DNA of 17,167 bases from an uncultured Rhodospirillaceae bacterium (GTDB lineage Bacteria > Pseudomonadota > Alphaproteobacteria > MPNO01), in contig CALGIA010000515.1 of the NCBI GenBank assembly GCA_937916005.1, positions 1 to 17,167 of the forward strand. Direction: 5' to 3'. Positions 7,569 to 14,037 of this stretch are shown in pieces (position 1 is the stretch's first letter; every line of letters starts with the position of its first letter). The notes under the pieces are model-generated. The model saw nothing but the letters and a program-made list of their open reading frames with translations, was not told where the DNA came from and did not search any database. The translations under genes and the position numbers were made by a program.

Positions 7569-8354
7569 CTAAAGCCAGTCGCCGCCGGTCAGAGCGAACA
7601 TCTGGCCGGTGACGAAAGACGACCAGCCGGACAGAAGGTATATGATCAACGCTGCGGCCTCTTGCGGGTCGCCGGCGCGCTTGAGCGGCACCATCTCGGC
7701 GCGCTCCTGCATGGAGGCCTCGCTTCGACCGGTCCAGCGCTGGTGAAAGCCGCTGGCGATAAAGCCCAACCTTACCCCGTTGACCAGGATCGAATGGTCC
7801 GCGCCTTCGCGCGCCAACCCCTGGACCATCGCTTCCGTTCCGCGCTTGGCCACGGCATAGGGGAACGATTGTGCGCTGCCGCCATGCAAGGCGGATTCGG
7901 TTCCGTTGAGCACGATCCGACCGCCGCTTTCCTGGGTTTTCATGACGCGCAGGGTGGCGCGCGCCATAAAAAACGGCACATTCAGATTGATCTGGATATC
8001 GGATTCCCACTGTTCCGGGCTTAACCCGTCCCAGTGTTCGGTCGTGGTCAGTCTTCCGGCCAGCATGACGAGCCCGTCAATGCCGCCGGCGGCGGCGCGG
8101 AAATCTTCCACCAGTTTTTCGCAGTCCACGGCGGTTTCAAGCGCGCCCTGAAGCTTGTGCACACGCTCATCGTCGCCCGCATAGCCCGGCTGTGTGTTCC
8201 CATGGGCGCCGATCACGCAGTTGGATCCTTCCAGCAGCATGTCAACCACCGCGCGGCCAAGCCCGCCGCTGGCGCCCGCGACCAGGATGCGTGCGCCATC
8301 GGCCACCGCAGGCGTCCATCCGGGGTGCGAGAACGGGCTTCTCGGTTCGGTCAT
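7569..8354 (-). CDS. Short-chain dehydrogenase/reductase (SDR)
   Basis: The protein has 261 residues, a classical SDR length. The cofactor glycine motif is GASGGLG at 27-33 (classical form TGxxxGxG), and the active site has Y166 and K170 in PYAVAKRG, with a serine at 154 in the expected position. The structural NNAG motif is replaced by MLAG at 97-100. The C-terminus ends in TGQMFALTGGDWL, the usual SDR strand after the substrate loop. About 20 residues precede the Rossmann fold, slightly more than usual. The ATG at 8354 overlaps the isomerase stop as ATGA and has GAAGGA nine bases upstream; a TTG three codons earlier is a weaker option. It probably reduces or oxidises a keto group on the sugar handled by the neighbouring isomerase and Gfo/Idh enzymes. 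An acyl or lipid substrate cannot be ruled out. Confidence 0.9.
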   Translation of the reverse strand: MTEPRSPFSHPGWTPAVADGARILVAGASGGLGRAVVDMLLEGSNCVIGAHGNTQPGYAGDDERVHKLQGALETAVDCEKLVEDFRAAAGGIDGLVMLAGRLTTTEHWDGLSPEQWESDIQINLNVPFFMARATLRVMKTQESGGRIVLNGTESALHGGSAQSFPYAVAKRGTEAMVQGLAREGADHSILVNGVRLGFIASGFHQRWTGRSEASMQERAEMVPLKRAGDPQEAAALIIYLLSGWSSFVTGQMFALTGGDWL

Positions 8355-9166
8355 CCGTAGCAATCCTTCAATACGGCGGCGCTGCGCGCCAGATCCGACA
8401 GGGGATCATCTTCATTGACCATGCGCTGTTCGATGGAAACGAACCCATCGTACCCGATACTGCGCAATAAACGTCCGATCTCCGCGTGATCGACTTCGCC
8501 GTCTCTGGAAAGCACGCCGAGATCGGGCTGATTGGCGTGAAAATGCACCGCCGTCGGCCGTGCCCGGGCGAAGGCCTCCGCGTTGACCTCGCCCGCCTGG
8601 ACCAGCGCCTTGGCGTCGAGATGGGTTTTCATGACCCCGCTGTCGAGGCCCTCGACCACGCGCAGGGTCTCCGTCACCGAATTGAGAAAATCGCTGTCCT
8701 GCTCGCCCAGCGCCTCGAATGCGAAACAGGTGCCGTGACTCTGAATGCGTGGGGTAAGTTCACCGAAGAACCGAATTGTCTCGGCGATGGCGTCATCGAG
8801 CGAAAGCGCGCCGCGCATGCGCGCCCGTCCCGATCCGAAGACCAAAGTGCGTCCGCCCAGATCGGCGCATAGCTGCGACATGTGCGCCAAATAGTCGAGG
8901 GTTTGCGCGCGCGCATCATTTGCGCGGAACAGGCCGAGTTCGGGCTGTTGCCAGAACAATGTGTGCAGACCCACGATCTGAAGTCCGGCGCTCTCGGCGG
9001 CCCGGCGATAGGTATCCACCGCCGTCGGTTTCAGCCCATGCCACCAGTCTTCCCAGGCGCGGCTTGGCGAAACTTCCAGACCGGTCAGCCCCATCCCGGC
9101 GAGGCAGTGAAAATCGTCAAGATGGTCATAAGCCGCAAGGCCGATATTTGACGCGGCGAGCTTCAT
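8351..9166 (-). CDS. TIM-barrel sugar phosphate isomerase/epimerase (xylose-isomerase-like)
   Basis: This 271-residue protein has the AP-endonuclease-2/xylose-isomerase-like TIM barrel. It opens with a short beta strand (MKLAASNIGL). Likely metal ligands fall in the expected order: E151 in FEAL, D184 in HLDAKA, H208/H210 in VHFHANQP, and E246 in SIEQ. Family members such as IolE, IolI, hydroxypyruvate isomerase and tagatose 3-epimerase isomerise or dehydrate small sugars and inososes using a divalent metal. Together with two Gfo/Idh enzymes this recalls inositol-type chemistry, where Gfo/Idh makes a keto-inositol and IolE/IolI acts next. That is an analogy only. The ATG follows the radical SAM stop by 12 bp with a GCAGG just upstream, and the stop overlaps the SDR start. 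Cytoplasmic; substrate unknown. Confidence 0.88.
   Translation of the reverse strand: MKLAASNIGLAAYDHLDDFHCLAGMGLTGLEVSPSRAWEDWWHGLKPTAVDTYRRAAESAGLQIVGLHTLFWQQPELGLFRANDARAQTLDYLAHMSQLCADLGGRTLVFGSGRARMRGALSLDDAIAETIRFFGELTPRIQSHGTCFAFEALGEQDSDFLNSVTETLRVVEGLDSGVMKTHLDAKALVQAGEVNAEAFARARPTAVHFHANQPDLGVLSRDGEVDHAEIGRLLRSIGYDGFVSIEQRMVNEDDPLSDLARSAAVLKDCYG
8364..8369 (-). promoter_or_regulatory. Shine-Dalgarno that sets the SDR start
   Basis: The minus strand reads GAAGGA, nine bases before ATG 8354 and inside the 3' end of the isomerase gene. The alternative TTG at 8363 would directly abut it, so the ATG is favoured. Confidence 0.6.
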
Positions 9167-9178
9167 GACCTGCGCGCC

Positions 9179-10381
9179 TTACTCATCACGGAAGCTCTCG
9201 AAGCGCCGATTGCGACGTTTCTGAACCGTCTTGCGGATCGGGATTTGCAGGGTTTCGGGCAGCATGTGAAATGCCTTGCGGGCGATGGTCTTGGACCCAT
9301 ATCCCAAGGGAGAATTGTCCAGCTCCCGATGTTCGCGCAGCGCGGCGCGCAGCGAGATCAGCGCGGTTTCAGCGTCGCTGGACCCGGCGGCGCGGACTTT
9401 CGGCAGGCTCGCATCGATCTGCGCCTGCATGTCGTCGAACTGGGCGTCGCTGAAATTCAGGAACTGGCGCTGAAAGTCAATTGTCTGGTAGGGGTTCGAT
9501 ACCAGCATGATCAACGGCTCGGCGTCATAGGCCAGCGCCAAATCGACGAACGGCTCAATCTCCCCGGCATTCACTCGGTTCAGGGTCATGCTGACCGGAA
9601 AGATGAAGTTTTTTTCCTGCTTCAAATCACGCAGACGGCCAAGGTTTTGCATCACGGTTTCCCAGTCGGCGTTGCGCCCCCGGACTCTTAGCGTATCAAA
9701 GCTGTCGGCGGTCGCCGCATCCAGCGATACCGCCATGGTGCTGATCGGCAGCCGCTTCAGCCGGTCGAATATGGCGTCGGTCAGGATGGTTGCATTGGTG
9801 ACGAAGAAAAATCGGCTTTCGAGATTCGTGTTGTGGTTTGCTAGAAATTCCACGACGGGTTTGAAAAAAAACGGCTCGCCGCCGAATGGATAGATGATCT
9901 GGCTTTTGCGCGCATAGTCGGGAAGTTCGTCCATGAACCCGTCGGGTAGCTTGATGCGCATTTTCGCATCTTCGCGCTGGTAACAGTGGTAGCAATCCAA
10001 GTTGCAGGCATATGAATAGGTAAAGCGCAGCCAGCGCGGCGTCGATTCCAGAATGGTTTCGCCTGCCGCGTATTCTTCCTCGTTCAGCGCCGCGTTCTCA
10101 TACGGCTCGCCGTCGCGGCTCAGTTCGTCATACCAGTCCAGGTTCTCATATTTCTTGCCGCCCTGCAGCACCGGGCAGGTATGCGGGCAGAATTCATGGG
10201 CACCCTCATCCAGCATGCGCCGGCGCATTTTGCTGAACCCGTCCCCATTCCAGATCTCCGCAACCGAGTTGTCGTTTACGTTGCCCAGTACGGCGTTGTT
10301 GTTGCAGCACATGGTGACATCGCCATTCGGGTTATTGACCTCGAAATGGGACCAGGGGTGTCGGCAGACAAATTTGGTCAT
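9179..10381 (-). CDS. Radical SAM protein with N-terminal SPASM-like cysteine module
   Basis: From the ATG at 10381 the protein has 400 residues. The radical SAM [4Fe-4S] motif CNLDCYHC (C126, C130, C133) is central, followed by GGEP at 167-170, which binds SAM. Ahead of it is a second cysteine module: C6 near HPW, the pair C25-C26, then GNV and an EIWNG stretch at 42-46, and C65/C69 in CPHTCP. This is the pattern of a SPASM/twitch auxiliary cluster but at the N-terminus, whereas classical peptide-modifying SPASM enzymes carry it C-terminally. Proteins of this layout occur in polysaccharide clusters, but I know of no assigned reaction. The start is a 4-bp ATGA overlap with the methyltransferase stop and has AAAGAGG nine bases upstream. 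An ATG at 10429 would overlap by 52 bp. No short precursor-peptide gene is visible nearby, so a sugar or lipid substrate is more likely than a RiPP. Confidence 0.9.
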   Translation of the reverse strand: MTKFVCRHPWSHFEVNNPNGDVTMCCNNNAVLGNVNDNSVAEIWNGDGFSKMRRRMLDEGAHEFCPHTCPVLQGGKKYENLDWYDELSRDGEPYENAALNEEEYAAGETILESTPRWLRFTYSYACNLDCYHCYQREDAKMRIKLPDGFMDELPDYARKSQIIYPFGGEPFFFKPVVEFLANHNTNLESRFFFVTNATILTDAIFDRLKRLPISTMAVSLDAATADSFDTLRVRGRNADWETVMQNLGRLRDLKQEKNFIFPVSMTLNRVNAGEIEPFVDLALAYDAEPLIMLVSNPYQTIDFQRQFLNFSDAQFDDMQAQIDASLPKVRAAGSSDAETALISLRAALREHRELDNSPLGYGSKTIARKAFHMLPETLQIPIRKTVQKRRNRRFESFRDE

Positions 10382-11316
10382 GGCGCATCGCCTCTTTCCG
10401 GTTTGTGGGCTACGATATTCCAGGCCCATCCCATCACGCGGCCGAGAAAGACCTCAACCCCGGAAACGATCGGCCACGGTTCGCCATAGACCAGCAGGCC
10501 GCCCGGATGGACGCCGTAATGCTTGATCTGCCAGCGCCGGTAGATGCGTCCGAGCTTGGGGATCAGATAGAAATAGAATTCGGATTTGCGTAGCCGCAGA
10601 TCCTCGAATTGATGAAACAGCCGCCCAATACCGCCCCGCGTATAGCAGCGGGTGATAGGATTGATCACGGTCTGGGATTTGCGTGCGCCCGGCCATTCCG
10701 TGGCGTTGCCGAGCCAGTTGCGGGACCGGAACATCCTGCCCAGAAGCAACCCTTCGCAGAACCAGCGATTGAACCAGTAATCGAACGAGGTTTTGCAGTA
10801 CAGCATGATGACGGCACGCCCGCCGGGTTTCAGAACCCGGTAAACCTCGTCGATCGCCCGCTCCGTGTCGGGGGTATGGTGCAGCACGCCGTTGGAATAG
10901 ACGATGTCGAAACAGCCGTCCGGGAAGGGCAGGTTTTCCGCGTCGCCTTGCAGCGCGGCGCAACCCCGGGCCCGATCCCCCAGAAGATCGAATTTCGTCT
11001 GAGTCGCCTGGGCACGGCTGAAGGTGATGTCGATGCTGGTCATGTGAGCGCCCTTGGCGGCGTATAGCGCGGAATGGCCGCCCGCGCCGGGACCGATTTC
11101 CAATACCGACTTGCCGCCGAGTTCATCGACCGGCATCTCCTCGGTTGCCATGTGCCGGCGTAGGCGGAACATGGCTTCGAGTTCGCCGAGGCGTTCCAGT
11201 AAACTGGCGGAATTCAGATCGCGGTCCACTTCGGTATAGGCGGCGTCATATACCGCACCCCAGAATATTCGGACGTCCTGCTTGGTCGCGTCCTGGGTCG
11301 GCGAGGTCTCGTTCAT
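10378..11316 (-). CDS. Class I SAM-dependent methyltransferase
   Basis: This 312-residue protein has a Methyltransf_11-type Rossmann domain. Motif I is VLEIGPGAGG at 71-80, the ribose-binding acidic residue is D96 in SIDIT, and GDAENLPFPDG at 124-134 leads into IVYSNGVLHHT (138-148) and the VLKPGG strand at 161-166. The C-terminal 130 residues are rich in aromatic and basic residues and include an NPITRCYTRGG segment, likely forming a substrate lid. It lacks transmembrane segments. It probably methylates an O, N or C of a sugar or a glycolipid; the sequence does not say which. The ATG follows the FkbM gene by 14 bp, and the stop overlaps the radical SAM/SPASM start, suggesting coupled expression of these two SAM enzymes. 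Confidence 0.9.
   Translation of the reverse strand: MNETSPTQDATKQDVRIFWGAVYDAAYTEVDRDLNSASLLERLGELEAMFRLRRHMATEEMPVDELGGKSVLEIGPGAGGHSALYAAKGAHMTSIDITFSRAQATQTKFDLLGDRARGCAALQGDAENLPFPDGCFDIVYSNGVLHHTPDTERAIDEVYRVLKPGGRAVIMLYCKTSFDYWFNRWFCEGLLLGRMFRSRNWLGNATEWPGARKSQTVINPITRCYTRGGIGRLFHQFEDLRLRKSEFYFYLIPKLGRIYRRWQIKHYGVHPGGLLVYGEPWPIVSGVEVFLGRVMGWAWNIVAHKPERGDAP
10391..10397 (-). promoter_or_regulatory. Shine-Dalgarno that sets the radical SAM/SPASM start
   Basis: The minus strand reads AAAGAGG with nine bases to ATG 10381. The site is inside the last codons of the methyltransferase gene. It supports the coupled ATGA start over the longer form beginning at 10429. Confidence 0.6.
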
Positions 11317-11330
11317 CTGTAGGGGTTACC

Positions 11331-12194
11331 CTATTGTCGAGCGAAAAAATTGTTGGTGACGCCGGTATTGATGTCGGCGCTTTCGCCGGCCACGCTGGCG
11401 ACGGTTTTGGTGAGCGCGAAACCGGCCGCCGACATTTCTTGCAGGATGAAGCCGGATTGTTCGGGCATCGGCTGCAGCTCGATCATTGCCGTTTTCAGCC
11501 GGGCATCACGCAGCGTCGCGCGGGCGCCGGCGACCACCTTTCCTTGGATGCCATCGATGTCCAGCTTCAGATGGTTGGGGAATGGAACATCGAATGTATC
11601 GAGGAAGTCGTCGATCCCGTAGCCCAGCGCTCCTAGCTCATAAATCGTTTTCACGGGGACGCCGAAATTGTCGTTCTCGTCATTGAAAACGCCGCCCGCG
11701 CCGCCCGGCGTGTCCGCTTCTGCCGGGACCCGCAGCCGCGCGACCTGCGTCGTGTCGGACAGCGCAACGCAGAATGCGTTCACCTTGTCGGTCAGGCCGT
11801 TGAGACAGAGATTCCGGGTAAGCCCGGCGTGGTTCAGCGGCAGCGGGTCGAACGCGACCACCCGTGCCCCGGCGACCCGCGCGGCATAGAGCGTGAACAC
11901 GCCGATATTCGCGCCGATATCCCACAGGACTTCGTCGGGCGTGAAGGTTTCTATCCAGGTCAGGGTGTCCGGCTCGCGATTCAGCATCGACCGCGCGCGG
12001 ATGCGCACCGTCTCGCTGTCGCAATGGATGAAGAGCGGCCCCTTCTTGGTTTCGACGCGATAGTTCAGATTAAGCTCGTCGAGCAACCCCGCGACGACCT
12101 TGAAGTAGAGATCCTTTGAGATCGCCGTAAGCCCGCGTTCGATCAGCTTGACGCCGCCGCGGAACATCCGATGTTTGAGTGATTGTGCGTTCAT
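11331..12194 (-). CDS. FkbM-family methyltransferase
   Basis: The protein has 287 residues, with an N-terminal helical region of about 85 residues followed by the FkbM Rossmann domain. The SAM-binding motif is WDIGANIGVFTLYAA at 91-105, then FDPLPLNH at 115-122, where D116 would bind the ribose, and a LDIDG strand near the C-terminal third. FkbM enzymes are SAM-dependent O-methyltransferases, common in surface polysaccharide clusters, where they methylate sugar hydroxyls. It begins 6 bp after the ABC transporter stop, in an unusually A/T-rich junction with no visible Shine-Dalgarno, so translation probably depends on coupling. It sits directly before a second, unrelated methyltransferase, so two distinct methylations are likely. 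Substrate and position are unknown. Confidence 0.92.
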   Translation of the reverse strand: MNAQSLKHRMFRGGVKLIERGLTAISKDLYFKVVAGLLDELNLNYRVETKKGPLFIHCDSETVRIRARSMLNREPDTLTWIETFTPDEVLWDIGANIGVFTLYAARVAGARVVAFDPLPLNHAGLTRNLCLNGLTDKVNAFCVALSDTTQVARLRVPAEADTPGGAGGVFNDENDNFGVPVKTIYELGALGYGIDDFLDTFDVPFPNHLKLDIDGIQGKVVAGARATLRDARLKTAMIELQPMPEQSGFILQEMSAAGFALTKTVASVAGESADINTGVTNNFFARQ

Positions 12195-12200
12195 TTTTAA

Positions 12201-14021
12201 TTATGCCGTGGTTCGGTTTGTTTCTTTGTTGATTGGATCGAGCGATTGGGCGAGTTGGCGGAATTCAGGTTGATCACGGACAAGGTCGTCGAACGGTGCC
12301 GCATCGACGATGCGCCCTTCCTTCATGAAGACCAGCTTGTTGCAATTGCGCACCGTACTCAGCCGGTGGGCGATGATCAGGATGGTGCGTTCTCCCGCTA
12401 GGCTCTCGATGGCGGCGGATATCTCGCGTTCGGTTTCCGCGTCGAGCGCCGACGTCGCCTCGTCGAACACCAGCACCTGCGGATCGCGGTACAGCGCGCG
12501 GGCGATCGCAACCCGCTGCTTCTCGCCGCCGGACAGTCTGGCGCCCCCCTCGCCGAGGACCGAGGAAAGGCCGTCGGGCAGCCGTGCAACAACGCCGTCG
12601 AGTCGGGCCAGGCCGATGATTTCAGTAATTCGGTCGTCGTCGATGTCGCTGTCTTCGACCGCGAAGGCGATGTTGCGCCGAAGGGTGTCGTCGACCAGCT
12701 GGGCTTCCTGCGGAACATATCCGACGCGGCGCTGCCAGGACGGAAGATCGTCGAATGCATCCAAGCCGTCGATCAGCAGCTGGCCGGATTGGGGCGACAG
12801 GAGCCCGAGCACGATGTCCACGATGGTGGTTTTTCCCGCGCCGGACGCGCCGACGAACCCGACGGATTCGCCCCTGGCGATGGTCACGCTGACATTGTGG
12901 ACCGCGTGATGGATGGCGTCCGGATAGCTGTAGGTGATGTCGACCAGGCGGATGTCGCGCCGAAAAGGATCCGCGTTAACGGCCGCACCGGCGGCTCCGC
13001 GTTCCGAATCGGTTCGGCCCTCCATCAGGTCGCGATGCAGTTCGTCCACATAGGCCGTCCGCTCGCGCAATTCCGCCGCGCCGGTCAGCACCCGGTTGAG
13101 CGAGGGCATCAGCCGCAGCGCCGCCATGCCGTACACGCCGAGCACGGCGACGACCTCGCCGGGTGTCTGCTTGACGTCGAGCAGCACCAGCACAACACCG
13201 AGGAACCCGACCACCACGACGGTTTCGACCAGCAGGCGAGGCATGTGCATGGCTGTGCCGGCGCGCGCCGCGAACTGTGCGCGCCGCCCCGAAAATTCCA
13301 TGAAGCGCCGGCCGAACTGTTCATAGGCGTGGGTGAGCTTGACGTCTCGGATCGTCGCCAGTGACTGGTTGATCCAGCGGATCAGGCGGCCTTCAAGTTC
13401 CATAATCCGTGCGCCCCAAAAATAGAAGACTGGCGAGGACAGCTTGTGGAACGCGCCGCCGATGACGACCAGCCCGATGGCGATGACCAGCGTCATCACC
13501 GGTTCGACCATTAACAGCAGGCCGAATGCCGCCAGCATCATCAGCCCGTCGAGGGTGATCATCAGCCCGCGGCGCACCGCCTCGAAGGCAAGCCCGCACC
13601 CGGAATTCAAATTGCGCAGAATATCGGCGCTGTTGCGGTGCAGATGGAAGATCAGCGGGCGGGCGATATAGATTTCATAAAGCCGCGTGGTGAAACGCGC
13701 GCTCTCGGCATAGACCACCCGGTTCACCACGTGAATGAGGACGAGAAGCAGCAGGTTCTTGATCACGAACAGCGCGCCGAAAATTCCGCACACCCAGATA
13801 ACGAGTTGCGCCGCCGGCATATCGGGCAGATAGGCGAGCAACGTTTTGGTGAACGGGCCGTCTGTCTGCCCAAGAAGTGCGATGTGGATCACGGGCAGTA
13901 TCAATCCGATGCTAGCCATTTCAATTACCGCCATCACCAGCATCGGCGCCAGCAAAAGCGCCAAACGGGTGCGCGCCCGGCTGTCGAGGAAGTCGATGAG
14001 TTTTTTTATGGTGGAGAGCAT
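12201..14021 (-). CDS. ABC transporter, fused permease-ATPase, PglK/MsbA-like flippase
   Basis: The 606-residue half-transporter has an N-terminal membrane domain (hydrophobic segments at about 20-50, 72-100, 155-190 and 263-283) and a C-terminal ATPase. Walker A is GASGAGKTT at 391-399, the Q-loop glutamine is Q438 in YVPQEA, the signature LSGGEKQR is at 496-503, Walker B VLVFDE at 516-521, and the H-loop histidine is H552 in IIAHRLSTV. All catalytic residues are intact, so a homodimer should hydrolyse ATP. The HLHRNSADILRNL piece at 126-138 resembles the PglK group, which flips undecaprenyl-linked oligosaccharides, more than lipid-A MsbA. It is the only transporter in the window, so it is the best candidate to carry the cluster's product across the inner membrane. 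It lies 16 bp after the B12-radical SAM gene. Other lipid or peptide exporters share this architecture. Confidence 0.92.
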   Translation of the reverse strand: MLSTIKKLIDFLDSRARTRLALLLAPMLVMAVIEMASIGLILPVIHIALLGQTDGPFTKTLLAYLPDMPAAQLVIWVCGIFGALFVIKNLLLLVLIHVVNRVVYAESARFTTRLYEIYIARPLIFHLHRNSADILRNLNSGCGLAFEAVRRGLMITLDGLMMLAAFGLLLMVEPVMTLVIAIGLVVIGGAFHKLSSPVFYFWGARIMELEGRLIRWINQSLATIRDVKLTHAYEQFGRRFMEFSGRRAQFAARAGTAMHMPRLLVETVVVVGFLGVVLVLLDVKQTPGEVVAVLGVYGMAALRLMPSLNRVLTGAAELRERTAYVDELHRDLMEGRTDSERGAAGAAVNADPFRRDIRLVDITYSYPDAIHHAVHNVSVTIARGESVGFVGASGAGKTTIVDIVLGLLSPQSGQLLIDGLDAFDDLPSWQRRVGYVPQEAQLVDDTLRRNIAFAVEDSDIDDDRITEIIGLARLDGVVARLPDGLSSVLGEGGARLSGGEKQRVAIARALYRDPQVLVFDEATSALDAETEREISAAIESLAGERTILIIAHRLSTVRNCNKLVFMKEGRIVDAAPFDDLVRDQPEFRQLAQSLDPINKETNRTTA

Positions 14022-14037
14022 GGGTCGGATGCCGCCG

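Noticed and set aside
9609..9615. Coding-strand A AAA AAC heptamer in the zero frame of the radical SAM/SPASM gene, a classical -1 frameshift slippery site
   Set aside because: It encodes the ordinary Glu-Lys-Asn run of an intact, full-length gene. I see no downstream stem-loop or alternative product, so it is probably chance.
9864..9871. Eight-base homopolymer (T8 on the coding strand) in the radical SAM/SPASM gene, a possible phase-variation tract
   Set aside because: It encodes the Phe-Phe-Phe after the GGEP motif, the frame is intact, and eight bases is short for contingency loci. Only population sequencing could show variation.
9179..10381. Reading the SPASM radical SAM protein as a RiPP (peptide-modifying) maturase
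   Set aside because: No small Cys- or repeat-rich precursor gene, RRE-like protein or peptidase is visible in the tight intergenic gaps; all neighbours are carbohydrate enzymes.
11317..11330. Small inverted repeat (about TAGGG/CCCTA) between the FkbM and methyltransferase genes
   Set aside because: The stem is only about five base pairs with a three-base loop and no U-tract, so it is too weak to call a terminator or switch.
14001..14007. Poly-A run (A7 on the coding strand) at codons 5-7 of the ABC transporter gene
   Set aside because: Encodes Ile-Lys-Lys near the start. Such A-rich 5' ends are common and nothing else suggests slippage or regulation.
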